DNA of 64,000 nucleotides. Origin: JABDQZ01 sp963801985. Lineage in GTDB: Bacteria > Pseudomonadota > Gammaproteobacteria > Chromatiales > Chromatiaceae. A program made the translations under genes and the position numbers. The DNA is taken from NCBI GenBank assembly GCA_963801985.1, contig CAWDGV010000007.1, forward strand, positions 328,838 to 392,837. The letters run 5' to 3'. How positions within the stretch are numbered: the first letter of the stretch is position 1; each line of letters starts with the position of its first letter. Shown here one piece after another: positions 39,161 through 49,048 of this stretch. The notes under the pieces were generated by a model. The model searched no databases, was not told the DNA's origin, and saw nothing but the letters and a program-made list of their open reading frames with translations.

Positions 39161-39490
39161 TCAGACCCGGAGGAAAATTTTCGATGCCTCCAGACACAGT
39201 GGCAGTGATCGTAATGCCTGCCCATCACAGTCTCCACGAATACAGTTGCCATTAACCGGATCATAACGCGCGTAATGCACCTGGCAGACTATTTCATCAT
39301 TTACCAGGAAGCTGTATTCAGGCGTAACATCAAGACGCACGCCAAAGTGCGCACAGGCATTCTCATAAGCATAGAACTGTCCCTGATGACGCACCACAAA
39401 GATCTGCAGTTCCTGCCCATCCGCAAGTTGGACTGCAAAAGTCCTGCCTTTACCCTCAGGGATACTGTTTATTGAACAAAGATAATGCAC
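39161..39490 (-). CDS. Rieske-type [2Fe-2S] protein
   Basis: 109 aa, GTG start overlapping the ABC ATPase stop (TAGTG). Ligands: CAHFGVRLD (C-x-H) and CQVHYARYD (C-x2-H). Small soluble ferredoxin of the Rieske/NirD-like group. Physically coupled to a peptide ABC importer and followed by a reductase, an odd grouping. Confidence 0.87.
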   Translation of the reverse strand: MHYLCSINSIPEGKGRTFAVQLADGQELQIFVVRHQGQFYAYENACAHFGVRLDVTPEYSFLVNDEIVCQVHYARYDPVNGNCIRGDCDGQALRSLPLCLEASKIFLRV

Positions 39491-41553
39491 TAAACGCTGG
39501 TTTCTGACACCTTGATACAGGCTACCTTATGTGTCGCAGACAATGTTTTTTCAGCCGGGTACTTTTGTCTGCATTCATCACTGGCAATAGGGCAACGCGG
39601 ATGAAAATGACAGCCAGCAGGAGGTGCTGCCGGAGAAGGCATATCACCCTCAAGTGCCTGCCGCTTACCTTTCACCGAAGGGTCAGCAACTGGTACTGCG
39701 TTCAACAGGGATTTCGTATAAGGATGTAACGGGTTATCGAATATCTCTTCAACAGTACCCTGCTCCACAATTCTACCAAGATACATCACTGCAACTTCAT
39801 GCGCGAGGTAGGCCACTACAGATATATTATGAGTAATAAACAGGAACGACAGCTGCAAGTCATCCTGCAAATCCTTAAGGAGGTTGAGAATCTGGGCCTG
39901 AACAGAAACATCCAAAGCACTGGTCGGTTCGTCACAGACAATCAGCTCCGGCTCAACAGCAAGCGCCCGCGCAATACAAATACGCTGTCGCTGGCCACCG
40001 GAAAATTCGTGTGGATAGCGATGCGCCGCATTGGCAGGAAGACCAACTTTATCGAGCAGATCTGCCACAATTCTGCTTCTTTCAGACCGGTTATTGCCCA
40101 TTTTCTGTGCAATCAAACCTTCGGCAATAATATCTTCCACCAGCATCCGTGGATTCATACTGGAAACCGGGTCCTGGAAAATGATCTGCAGTTCACTGCG
40201 TTTCTGCCTGAGATCACGATTACTCAGCCGGGTTAATTCAATACTGTCAAAGACTACCGAGCCTGCCGTTGGCCTGATCAATTGCAGCAATGCCTTGCCG
40301 GCAGTAGTCTTGCCGCAGCCGGATTCACCGACCAGCGCTACCGTTTTTCCTCGTGGAATATTCAGGCTAATGCCATCAACTGCTTTCACATGGCCTACTG
40401 TTCTTTTGAACACGCCCTTATGAATAGGAAAATGCACTTTCAGGTCCAGTAACTTGAGAAATTCAGGGTTACGGGTCACCTGGCCCGGGACACTGGCTGA
40501 GCCACCCTCAACAAGACCTGTATCCTCTGAAGCCTCACGTATAACAGCCTTTTCATCCAGGTAGCAGCGGTAGCCTGCCGCTGCGCTTCCCTGCCAGGGC
40601 GGCACACCTTGCTCACAGGAAGCAACGCGCTGTTCGCAGCGTTCCAGAAAACGGCACTGAGTAAATATCGTGGTCAGCGCGGGAACCTGCCCTTTAATCA
40701 TTGCCAGCTCGGAACCGCGTTTATGTCGCGTGGGTAATGAATCAAAAAGTTTCTGGCTGTATGGATGTCTTGGACTGGAGAAAAAATCTGCGACACTGGC
40801 AGTTTCAATTATCTGGCCCGCATACATCACGGCAACCCGGTCGGCCATTTCAGCTACGACACCCAGGTCATGGGTAATCAGCAATATCGCCATGCCATGT
40901 GATTGCTGCAACGACTGCAACAGTGTGAGAACCTGCGCCTGGATAGTGACATCCAGGGCTGTTGTAGGCTCATCAGCAATCAGTACTTCCGGCCTGCCCG
41001 CCAGGGAAATCGCAATCATCACCCTTTGTTTCATGCCGCCGGAGAGTTGATGTGGGTATTCTGTAAAACGTCGTGAAGGATCAGGTATACCCACGTCCTT
41101 GAGAAGTTCCACAACGCGTTCCCTGATCTGGACTTTACCCTGAATATCGGGGTCATGCAGGCGCACCGACTCTGCAATCTGTTCTCCAATAGTCATTACC
41201 GGGTTCAGTGATGTCATCGGCTCCTGGAAAATCATGCCAATTCGTCCACCTCGAACGGTTCGCATATCACGTTCGGTCAGATCCAGTACAGACTGGTTAC
41301 TGATTCGTACATCACCGGAGGTTATTCGCCCGCCAGCTGGTAAGAGCCGCATCAATGAAAGCGCAGTCATCGACTTGCCGCACCCTGATTCACCCAGCAA
41401 TGCCAGCGTCTGACCACGGTGTAACTCAAAGCTTAGGTCATCAACGGCACGGACCGGGTTTTCCTGGCTCCCAAGATGCGTGGACAAAGCCTCCACATGC
41501 AGCAAGGGAAATGAGCCTTCTACATCCATCTGGTGGGTATTTTCTGAATTCAA
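39490..41553 (-). CDS. Peptide ABC transporter ATPase, fused double domain (YejF-like)
   Basis: 687 aa made of two nucleotide-binding domains: first Walker A LLGESGCGKSMTA near 55, second ALVGESGCGKTTAGKALL near 400; each has its own LSGG/FSGGQRQRICIARAL signature, Walker B and oligopeptide-type C-terminal CHFHPRCPIASDECR. This is the DppD-DppF fusion also seen in YejF. Start overlaps the upstream permease by 4 nt. Confidence 0.93.
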   Translation of the reverse strand: MNSENTHQMDVEGSFPLLHVEALSTHLGSQENPVRAVDDLSFELHRGQTLALLGESGCGKSMTALSLMRLLPAGGRITSGDVRISNQSVLDLTERDMRTVRGGRIGMIFQEPMTSLNPVMTIGEQIAESVRLHDPDIQGKVQIRERVVELLKDVGIPDPSRRFTEYPHQLSGGMKQRVMIAISLAGRPEVLIADEPTTALDVTIQAQVLTLLQSLQQSHGMAILLITHDLGVVAEMADRVAVMYAGQIIETASVADFFSSPRHPYSQKLFDSLPTRHKRGSELAMIKGQVPALTTIFTQCRFLERCEQRVASCEQGVPPWQGSAAAGYRCYLDEKAVIREASEDTGLVEGGSASVPGQVTRNPEFLKLLDLKVHFPIHKGVFKRTVGHVKAVDGISLNIPRGKTVALVGESGCGKTTAGKALLQLIRPTAGSVVFDSIELTRLSNRDLRQKRSELQIIFQDPVSSMNPRMLVEDIIAEGLIAQKMGNNRSERSRIVADLLDKVGLPANAAHRYPHEFSGGQRQRICIARALAVEPELIVCDEPTSALDVSVQAQILNLLKDLQDDLQLSFLFITHNISVVAYLAHEVAVMYLGRIVEQGTVEEIFDNPLHPYTKSLLNAVPVADPSVKGKRQALEGDMPSPAAPPAGCHFHPRCPIASDECRQKYPAEKTLSATHKVACIKVSETSV

Positions 41554-42959
41554 GACTGACTCCTCAAGCGTGGGTCAAACGCATCCCTGACAACGTCGGA
41601 AAACAGGTTTGCCGCCAGTACCAGGGTAAACATGAAAAACAGCGACGCACTGAGTGACCACCAGACGATAGGTTCTCTTGCCATTTCCAGGCGGGCGCTG
41701 TTAATCATGTTACCCCAACTGTTTGTACTGGGATCGACACCGATGTTGACATAGGACAACACCGCTTCAGCGAGCACCAGGCCACTGAAGTCCAGTACCA
41801 CGGTTATCAAAACGATGTGCACCACGTTTGGCAAAATATGCCGGAATATAATCGTGAAGTTACCCACACCAAAAGCCGTTGATGCCTGCACGTAATCCAG
41901 CTCGCTGAGTTTGAGCGTTTCCCCCCTGAGCAAACGGCACAGGCCGGTCCAGCTGGTAACACCTAAAATCAGGCATAAAAACAGCAGGCGCATATCTGCC
42001 CTTTCGGTGAGACTGGTATAGTCTGCTTCGTGGTTACTCATGTAAATCTGCATCATCAGGATAGCCGCCGCAATCAGCAATACGCCGGGAATAGAATTCA
42101 GGGTGGTATAGGTATACTGGATCATGTCATCTACCCAGCCCTTGAAGTAGCCCGCCATGATGCCCAGTAGAATCGCCGCTGGCAACATGACCAGGGTCGT
42201 AAGTGTGCCGATAACCAGGCCGGTACGAATACTCTTTAATGCCTGGTAAAGCACATCCTCGCCGACCTTGTCAGTACCCAGAACGTGGTAACCGGTCCCC
42301 AGGCTGTAAATAACACCCAACAGTAACGACATGAACAGTAGCGTGGTTAAAGCCGTGCGCCAGGGAATGACTGTCTGATATTTCATCACGCTTCTGAACT
42401 GTTCTATAACAGCCTGATGCAGTCCGGGGCCTCGCTTTCTGGCCAGTAAAACTATCCAGACAATAGCCATCAGCAGCCAGCCTGCCAGGCCCAGCATCAG
42501 GCCCTGTAGAATTTTCAGAAAGATATCCTTTGCCCAGTCTGATTCAGGGTCAGTCAGGTGAGTTCCGCCATAAACCAAACGCGGATAATCCCTGATTGTG
42601 GAACCATCATCCTGTTCAATGTTTTCTTTCGCATAAAGATGTGTCGCCAGCGGTGCGGAATAAGTCTTTTCCTGGCGCTGACGCAGGTCAGTCAATGCAT
42701 AATCCAGCAGGCTCAGCATTTCCGCCGAGTTACTTTCATCATTACCGCTCTGCGGTTTGTAATGCACCGAGTCCATCAACCCAACGGCAATATAAAAAAA
42801 CAACACTATCAGGGAACTGATACCGATCCTGCTGGCAAACACAATCTGCCAGGGCCGGTTTAAATGCGGCCTTTTACGGGCATACAAAATAAAACTGACC
42901 ACCACTGCAACCAGTAGGAAAATCAGAATATCTGTCCAGAGAAAAACCATTTCCGGCAT
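41550..42959 (-). CDS. Peptide ABC transporter permease (DppC/YejE type)
   Basis: 469 aa inner-membrane permease with six predicted helices. The first helix is at the N-terminus, followed by a longer than usual periplasmic insert (~80-150), then the binding-protein-dependent transport core with LGIMAGYFKGWVDDMIQY and the EAA-like GETLKLSELDYVQASTAFG. The insert is also seen in YejE relatives. Confidence 0.92.
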   Translation of the reverse strand: MPEMVFLWTDILIFLLVAVVVSFILYARKRPHLNRPWQIVFASRIGISSLIVLFFYIAVGLMDSVHYKPQSGNDESNSAEMLSLLDYALTDLRQRQEKTYSAPLATHLYAKENIEQDDGSTIRDYPRLVYGGTHLTDPESDWAKDIFLKILQGLMLGLAGWLLMAIVWIVLLARKRGPGLHQAVIEQFRSVMKYQTVIPWRTALTTLLFMSLLLGVIYSLGTGYHVLGTDKVGEDVLYQALKSIRTGLVIGTLTTLVMLPAAILLGIMAGYFKGWVDDMIQYTYTTLNSIPGVLLIAAAILMMQIYMSNHEADYTSLTERADMRLLFLCLILGVTSWTGLCRLLRGETLKLSELDYVQASTAFGVGNFTIIFRHILPNVVHIVLITVVLDFSGLVLAEAVLSYVNIGVDPSTNSWGNMINSARLEMAREPIVWWSLSASLFFMFTLVLAANLFSDVVRDAFDPRLRSQS

Positions 42960-43936
42960 CAGGACAGCCTCACCCGCGGATCAACAAAGGTATAGGAAAT
43001 ATCTGTCATAATCAGGCCAATGATGTACAACACTGAACCAAGAAATACCATCGCCCGGACAATGGCAAAATCCTGGCTGTTGATCGCGTCAATGGTATAA
43101 CTTCCCAGTCCCGGTATACCAAAAAATGACTCGGTTATCAGGCTGCCCATGAAAAGCAGGGGAAGAATAACGACGACACCTGTCAAAATAGGTATCAGTG
43201 CATTCTTGAAGACATGTTTGAACAGAATCAGCTGTTCGGCAAGACCTTTGGCCCTGGCCGTTCTGACATAATCTTTATTAATCTCCTCCAGAAATAATGT
43301 CCTATACCAGCGTGTTCCAGCACCTATTCCACCGATAACACCGATAATGACAGGCAAAATCAAAAACTTGATCGCCTCCCAGCCGGTTTCATAACCGGAT
43401 ATTGGCACCAGGTGTAACAACTTACTGGCAACAAACTGCCCACCAATGATGTAAAACAAGCTGGATATCGACATCATCACAACACACAGGACAACACCCC
43501 ATAAGTCAATATAGGTGGCCCGGAAAAAAGCAATCAGCAAGGCAAAGGTAATATTTACCAGCAGTCCGACCAGTAAAACCGGCACTGCGATTGCCAGGCT
43601 TGGCCACATGCGTTGCGAAATATCGTAGAGAATGTCCCGGCCACTGTCAGACTGGCCAAAATTAAAGGCAAACAGGTTAATCGATTTCTGGAAAAAAATG
43701 GTATCGGTAACAGTCTCTATCCCCTGTTTTTGTTGGTTGATCAGCAAGGGCTTGTCATACCCTCTTTCCACTTTCCAGTTATCAACCGCTTCCTGGGTGA
43801 CACGTTTAACACCCAGATGCATCCTGGCCATATCATCCGGTGAATTCACCACAAAAAACAATAAAAAAGTCAGTACATTCACACCCAGTAGAATTGGAAT
43901 TGCATAGAGTAGACGGCGAATAATATAGGCTGTCAT
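42959..43936 (-). CDS. Peptide ABC transporter permease (DppB/YejB type)
   Basis: 325 aa. N-terminal helix IRRLLYAIPILLGVNVLTF typical of DppB/OppB; core motif NKDYVRTARAKGLAEQLILF and LGSYTIDAINSQDFAIVRAM. Shares one base with the downstream permease and overlaps the binding-protein gene by 4 nt. Confidence 0.93.
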   Translation of the reverse strand: MTAYIIRRLLYAIPILLGVNVLTFLLFFVVNSPDDMARMHLGVKRVTQEAVDNWKVERGYDKPLLINQQKQGIETVTDTIFFQKSINLFAFNFGQSDSGRDILYDISQRMWPSLAIAVPVLLVGLLVNITFALLIAFFRATYIDLWGVVLCVVMMSISSLFYIIGGQFVASKLLHLVPISGYETGWEAIKFLILPVIIGVIGGIGAGTRWYRTLFLEEINKDYVRTARAKGLAEQLILFKHVFKNALIPILTGVVVILPLLFMGSLITESFFGIPGLGSYTIDAINSQDFAIVRAMVFLGSVLYIIGLIMTDISYTFVDPRVRLS

Positions 43937-46137
43937 TTGGCGCGCCTCTGTTCATGTTCACGGTAAATTTTTATCGCAGGAAAAATACTGACAATCAGAA
44001 TTACAATAATGAACCAGATTGGCCAGACAACGGGCTGGTTCCAGGCCAGCTGTTTTTCTGCCCGTAACTGCGCATCGACTCGTTTGTATTTAAGCGTGTT
44101 ATTCGCCATTAAATTTGGCTTAACATTTTTGTACCATTCATGAAACAGCGAGAAGGCTTTGGGATGAAAACCCCACAACCAGGGGGAGTCATGTCGCAGT
44201 ATTTCAATCATATCGTTGATGATTTGCTGACGCTCCTCACCATTAGGCATGTTTTTCATTTTGACAAATAATGCATCGAATTGAGGATTGGAATAGTTGG
44301 ATGCATTTTCACCACCATGTTCAACCTTGCCGTTTTCACCGTATAACAGGAACAGGAAATTTTCCGGATCTGGATAATCCGCATTCCAGCCCCACCAGAA
44401 TATCTGGGCTGTACCTTTACGGGTTTTTTCCTGGAAACGATTGTAATCAGTGGTACGCAATACCAACTGGATGCCAAGTTTGTTAAATTGCTTTCTTACC
44501 CAGTTTAAGCGGGCGCGATCATCTGGTCCTGAAGCGGTTACATCAAAATACAACACAAGAGGTTTGCCTGTCTGCGGATCTTTTCCATCCAAATAACCCG
44601 CCTGGTTCAACAATGCTTTTGCCTGGGCAATCGTTTTTCGTTTTAACCTGCCCTGCGCTTTTTCATAAACGTATGGATTAAAATCATTTTCGATGTGCCC
44701 AAATATGCCTGGCGGTATAGGACCCTGGGCTGTAATTCCACGACCATTGGCAAAGATGGCAACATACTCCTCGTAGTCAACAGCGATCGAGATTGCCTGT
44801 CTTAGGAGTCGTGCACGTTCAGAGTCCCCGCCGACAACAGTATCCAGCATGTTAAACCCCATGTAGAAAATCGATGCCGTAACGGCTGTTTGCAGGCTAA
44901 TACCCTTGTCACGCATAGTATCGGTCAGGCTCACATCACCGGTAGTATTAAACTGAATCGCCTGGTCAAAGCTGTCTGACGAAACGCCAGAAGTGTCGTA
45001 ATAACCCTGAAGAAACTTGTTCCAGTAAGGTATGGTTTCTTTTTCAAGGCTATAAATAGCCTGTTCGATAAAAGGCATTTCCTTGCCGGCATCATCCAGC
45101 AGACCGTTGGCCTGATCGCTCAGTTCACCTGAGTCGGGATATTGCTCGCCGTGAAAATTTGGATTCCTTGCCAGTACCATGCGCAGATTGGGATTATTCT
45201 CAGCCAACATGAAAGCACCCGTTCCAACCGGGTACCAGTCCAGCGAAATATTTTTTTCTTTTAATAAAGGTTGACTGTAAAAACTGTCCGCCTCCCAGGG
45301 CATGGGGGCAAAGAACGGCATTGCCAGCCAGTACTTAAACTGGGGATAAGTACCCTTGATGCGTATACTGAAATTATAGTCATCCAGTTTTTTTACACCC
45401 TGCATCTGCAGTTCGCGTAAATCATGGAAAGACCGCTTCGAGTTGGTTTTGAAATTTTTTAACTTCTCCTGGAATTCAGAAAAACCAACGATGTATTCAG
45501 CCATGATACCGGCAATGGGTGAGTGCAAATCCACGTCAGCCAGACGCTTGATCTGATAAATATAATCATCGACGATCAATTCCCGGGAAGCATGATGCAG
45601 AAAATCACTCAGCTCGTAGATAGATTGCAATTGTTTATCATTTAGCCCGTGATATTCATAATTTTCTGCAGAAAACCGCGCAAAAGCAGGATGTGGCTGG
45701 TATTGAATGCCCTTATTAAGGGTAAGCACATACTCACTGAAAGCAATATTTTCAGAACCTTCCTCAAGCTCGTTGTTAAGTTCGTCAAAAAAGCGGACTT
45801 GCGGCATTTGACTGGCTGTTAAAGTTGTCAGTTCATAGGGCCGTTTAAGGTAATGATATTGCAACAGGGGCTCATAGATTTGCGCAATAAAGGCGTATTC
45901 ATTAGAGCTGTAGGAGCGCACCGGATCAAAGTGTTTGGGGCGTTCCGAAAAGGAACTGTAAACCACGCTTTTTCTGACATCTTTTTCTGAATAGGGATTA
46001 TTCCAGGGTGCTTCAGAGCAACCCGTAAAACCGAGCAATACCAGTAAAATAATCAGCCAATGCATAAGACAGTGAATTATTTTTTCTTGCTTTTCCTGTA
46101 AGACTTTCAAAAAGTGAATCTTTACTGTAGTTTTCAT
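43933..46137 (-). CDS. Peptide ABC transporter substrate-binding lipoprotein (family 5)
   Basis: 734 aa, much longer than classic DppA/OppA (~540). Signal peptide with lipobox LGFTGC; a start at 46065 (MHWLIILLVLLGF) would put the lipobox in a normal position and I consider it likely. SBP family 5 core (LDTVVGGD … AVDYEEYVAIFANGRGI … WWGWNADYPDPENF). The C-terminus carries a transmembrane helix (PVVWPIWFIIVILIVSIFPA) and a basic tail, so it is held in the inner membrane at both ends. Confidence 0.9.
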   Translation of the reverse strand: MKTTVKIHFLKVLQEKQEKIIHCLMHWLIILLVLLGFTGCSEAPWNNPYSEKDVRKSVVYSSFSERPKHFDPVRSYSSNEYAFIAQIYEPLLQYHYLKRPYELTTLTASQMPQVRFFDELNNELEEGSENIAFSEYVLTLNKGIQYQPHPAFARFSAENYEYHGLNDKQLQSIYELSDFLHHASRELIVDDYIYQIKRLADVDLHSPIAGIMAEYIVGFSEFQEKLKNFKTNSKRSFHDLRELQMQGVKKLDDYNFSIRIKGTYPQFKYWLAMPFFAPMPWEADSFYSQPLLKEKNISLDWYPVGTGAFMLAENNPNLRMVLARNPNFHGEQYPDSGELSDQANGLLDDAGKEMPFIEQAIYSLEKETIPYWNKFLQGYYDTSGVSSDSFDQAIQFNTTGDVSLTDTMRDKGISLQTAVTASIFYMGFNMLDTVVGGDSERARLLRQAISIAVDYEEYVAIFANGRGITAQGPIPPGIFGHIENDFNPYVYEKAQGRLKRKTIAQAKALLNQAGYLDGKDPQTGKPLVLYFDVTASGPDDRARLNWVRKQFNKLGIQLVLRTTDYNRFQEKTRKGTAQIFWWGWNADYPDPENFLFLLYGENGKVEHGGENASNYSNPQFDALFVKMKNMPNGEERQQIINDMIEILRHDSPWLWGFHPKAFSLFHEWYKNVKPNLMANNTLKYKRVDAQLRAEKQLAWNQPVVWPIWFIIVILIVSIFPAIKIYREHEQRRAK

Positions 46138-46181
46138 GATTATCGGTGATTCACCTCAACGAAGTGATCATCTCATTCCAT

Positions 46182-46194
46182 TGACAAGTTGTCA
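46182..46194. repeat. Perfect 13-bp palindrome in the fabI/ABC divergent gap
   Basis: TGACAAGTTGTCA, with a second short palindrome GGTGATTCACC at 46145-46155. The position between divergent promoters fits an operator. No regulator is known for it. Confidence 0.35.
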
Positions 46195-46233
46195 GCTGGA
46201 AAATCCCCAAACGAGAATAAAAGAGGATTAATC

Positions 46234-47007
46234 ATGGGATTTATGCAAAATAAAAAAGTTCTGATTGTCGGTGTTGCGAGTAACCGTTCCATCGCCTACG
46301 GGGTGGCAAAAGCCATGCATGAACAGGGTGCTGAACTGGCCTTCACTTACCAGACAGACAAACTCAAATCACGCGTGGAAAAAGTTGCTGCAGAATGTGG
46401 CTCGGAAATTATATTACCACTGGATGTTGGCAGTGATACCGATATCGACAATGTTTTTACTGAACTGAAAAAATCCTGGGATGGCCTGGACTCTATCATT
46501 CATTCAGTTGGCTTTGCTCCACGTGAACAACTGGTTGGTTCCTATATTGATGCTGTAACCCGCGAAGGCTTTGCGATTGCACACGACATCAGTTCCTACA
46601 GTTTCGTCGCATTGGCCAAAGCTGGCCGTGAAATGATGAAAGGACGAAATGGCTCTTTGGTCACCATGAGTTATCTGGGCGCAGTCAGGACTGTCCCCAA
46701 CTATAATGTCATGGGTGTAGCAAAGGCCAGCCTGGAAGCGAATGTACGCTACATGGCGGATTCACTGGGACCTGAGGGAATACGTGTCAACGCGGTTTCA
46801 GCCGGACCGATCAGAACACTTGCCGCTTCTGGCATTGACAACTTCAAGGCCATGCTGTCAGAAGCTGAAGCAAAAACGCCCCTGAGAAGAAACATCACCA
46901 TTGAAGAAGTCGGTAATGCAGCGGCATTTCTCTGTTCCGACCTCGCATCAGGTATTACCGGTGATGTGTTGTATGTCGATTCGGGCTATCACATATTAGG
47001 TATGTGA
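46234..47007 (+). CDS. fabI: Enoyl-[acyl-carrier-protein] reductase (NADH)
   Basis: Last reductive step of fatty-acid elongation. 257 aa from the ATG at 46234, preceded by AGAGGA; an upstream TTG at 46189 reads through non-conserved sequence. SDR fold with GVASNRSIAYGVA and catalytic Y-x6-K in YNVMGVAK. Divergent from the peptide transporter; convergent with ppiD through an inverted repeat. Confidence 0.96.
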   Translation: MGFMQNKKVLIVGVASNRSIAYGVAKAMHEQGAELAFTYQTDKLKSRVEKVAAECGSEIILPLDVGSDTDIDNVFTELKKSWDGLDSIIHSVGFAPREQLVGSYIDAVTREGFAIAHDISSYSFVALAKAGREMMKGRNGSLVTMSYLGAVRTVPNYNVMGVAKASLEANVRYMADSLGPEGIRVNAVSAGPIRTLAASGIDNFKAMLSEAEAKTPLRRNITIEEVGNAAAFLCSDLASGITGDVLYVDSGYHILGM

Positions 47008-47011
47008 TCTA

Positions 47012-47075
47012 TTTTCACCACTAGGAACACAAAGATTTTTACATTGTAAGATCTTTGTGTTCCTAGTGGTGAAAA
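47012..47075. repeat. Perfect 25-bp inverted repeat between fabI and ppiD
   Basis: Left arm 47012-47036 and right arm 47051-47075 are exact reverse complements (TTTTCACCACTAGGAACACA…); 14-nt loop. Same family as 6521-6615. Can act as a terminator for both convergent genes, but the arms are longer than a normal terminator. Confidence 0.85.
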
Positions 47076-48971
47076 TTAATTCGAACCGCCCTTATTGAAA
47101 TATTGTATATCGGCTTTCTTGCGCAGGCTTTCAACGTAAAGTTCAAATTCCTCAGTGCCCTGCTGGTTAGCCAGCATTGCCATCAATTGCTGGGAAGGAG
47201 TCTCAGACTCACCATCTTTCACTTCCTCAAGCACAAGCACGGCGACTTCCTGGTCACTCACAACAGTTTTCGAATAATTTTTCTGCCCTGCTTCCGGCCT
47301 CGCCATTTCAAAGGCTTTATTCACAATAGCTTCTGGTAAGGCTGATGAGACTCTTGCTATGAAACCAGGTTCGTTCATTGTGAGCTGCTGACCTTCAGCG
47401 ATCGAGGACAGGCTTTGACCCTCCTGAAGTGATGACAGTATCTCTGCTACCTGTTTTTCAACTGCAGCAAAGGCAGCCTGATTCTCTAAAATCCGGACAA
47501 TGTCCTCACTTACCTCGGCCAGCGGTTTAAGGCTCGACTCCTCGTGCTCGATGACACGTAATACAATAATTTCAGTTGGAGAGAGTTCCAGTGCCTCACT
47601 GTTATAGCCCTGGGTTATCGCCTCTTCTGAAAAAGCAGCCCCCATCACTTTAGCTGATGCAAACAGACCTTCACCACCAACACGGGTTAGCCACTCAGAT
47701 TTTTGCAATGGCAAAGACAGCTCTTCAGAGGCTGGATATAATGAATCCGGCGTCTCATAAGACAGGTTACCCAGTCGTTCTGCATAATCAAAGAATATCT
47801 GTTCTGCTTCACCTTGCAGGTAACGTTTTTCCACTTCATCTTTAACGGCATTGAAATCATCAGCATCACCTTTAACCAGTTCAGTAACCTGGATCAGGTG
47901 GTAGCCAAATCTTGTTCTGACCGGTTTGGATACAGTATTTAATTCAAGGTCACTTACAGCTGACTCAAATGCCTTGTCAAAAACATCCGGTTCAATAAAG
48001 CCGAGATCGCCGCCAGCCGATGCAGTAGATATATCCTGCGAAACTTCTTTCGCGACATCGGAAAAGTTTTCTCCCTGCTCAATTCGCTGATACGCTATTT
48101 CTGCCTGCGCCATGGCCTGCTCATCTGAAGCTACATCACTCACTTCGAAAAGGATGTGGCTGATTCGTTTTTTATCAGCTGCAACAAATTCCGACTTATG
48201 CTCGGCATAATAAGCACGCACTTCCTCTTCGGTAGCCTTGAGTGTCTTTCCAATAGTTTCCAGGTTAAGCAGGAGGTACTCGAGCTTAACGCGTTCTTCA
48301 GACATAAAATCGGCAGAATGCTGATCATAATAAGCTTTGATTTCTGCCTCAGACGGTAAATCCGGCTGCTTGATATCATTCGCTGTTAACATGACATAAG
48401 CAATTTTCCTGGTCTGGTTACCGAGTTTCTCCGCTTCCTGAGCACTTGTTGGGGTAATAAATGATGATCCCTGAATAGCGAGTTCCAGTTGCCTGCTGAT
48501 CAAATTGTTTCTCAGCTTTTCCTCAAAAGCCTTTTCAGAAAGCCCCTGTAACTGTACAGATCGTTTGTAAGCCTCCTGATTAAATTGTCCACCAACCTGG
48601 AAGGCAGGGATGCCCATTATGGTCTGCTGCAACATAAAATCACCGGCACGTAATCCCAGGTCTGCTGCAGATTGCTGGATCAGTGTATCCCTGATCATTC
48701 CCTCCAGTACCTGTTTACGTAACATGGCTTCTTCGAACAATTCTGCGTTGTACTGTGCACCCAGCTGTTCACGTAGTTCATTTCTTAGGCGGAATGCAGC
48801 GTTTTCAACTTCCCGCTCTGTAATTTCCCGGTCATTGACCTGTGCGATCACGGGCTCACTGCCAACACCAAGGTATTCCTGGATTCCCCATAAGGCAAAA
48901 GGAATGGAAATGAGGATTACAATAGCCCACGCAATCCATCCCTGGGCCTTGTCTCTTATTGTCATCAACAT
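47076..48971 (-). CDS. ppiD: Periplasmic folding chaperone PpiD
   Basis: 631 aa, anchored by one N-terminal helix (WIAWAIVILISIPFALWG, ~12-30) with a large periplasmic part: SurA_N-like segment and one parvulin domain near 270-370 (ISHILFEV … GGDLGFIEPDVFDKAF). Assists newly translocated proteins at the Sec translocon. Downstream of hupB as in E. coli, but with two tRNA genes in between. Confidence 0.95.
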   Translation of the reverse strand: MLMTIRDKAQGWIAWAIVILISIPFALWGIQEYLGVGSEPVIAQVNDREITEREVENAAFRLRNELREQLGAQYNAELFEEAMLRKQVLEGMIRDTLIQQSAADLGLRAGDFMLQQTIMGIPAFQVGGQFNQEAYKRSVQLQGLSEKAFEEKLRNNLISRQLELAIQGSSFITPTSAQEAEKLGNQTRKIAYVMLTANDIKQPDLPSEAEIKAYYDQHSADFMSEERVKLEYLLLNLETIGKTLKATEEEVRAYYAEHKSEFVAADKKRISHILFEVSDVASDEQAMAQAEIAYQRIEQGENFSDVAKEVSQDISTASAGGDLGFIEPDVFDKAFESAVSDLELNTVSKPVRTRFGYHLIQVTELVKGDADDFNAVKDEVEKRYLQGEAEQIFFDYAERLGNLSYETPDSLYPASEELSLPLQKSEWLTRVGGEGLFASAKVMGAAFSEEAITQGYNSEALELSPTEIIVLRVIEHEESSLKPLAEVSEDIVRILENQAAFAAVEKQVAEILSSLQEGQSLSSIAEGQQLTMNEPGFIARVSSALPEAIVNKAFEMARPEAGQKNYSKTVVSDQEVAVLVLEEVKDGESETPSQQLMAMLANQQGTEEFELYVESLRKKADIQYFNKGGSN

Positions 48972-49007
48972 AACGGCAATACTCTGTTTTTTTGGTTATG
49001 TAAGCGT

Positions 49008-49042
49008 AAAAAAAAAGGGGTATCAAGTGATACCCCCCTTTT
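49008..49042 (-). terminator. Terminator after tRNA-Asp
   Basis: Minus strand: GGGGTATC / GATACCCC hairpin with a 4-nt loop followed by nine T. Ends the hupB-tRNA-Val-tRNA-Asp transcript before ppiD. Confidence 0.9.
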
Positions 49043-49048
49043 CAGAGT

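Noticed and set aside
46189..46233. Upstream TTG start for fabI
   Set aside because: The family starts at MGFM/MGFL and the ribosome-binding site fits the ATG at 46234.
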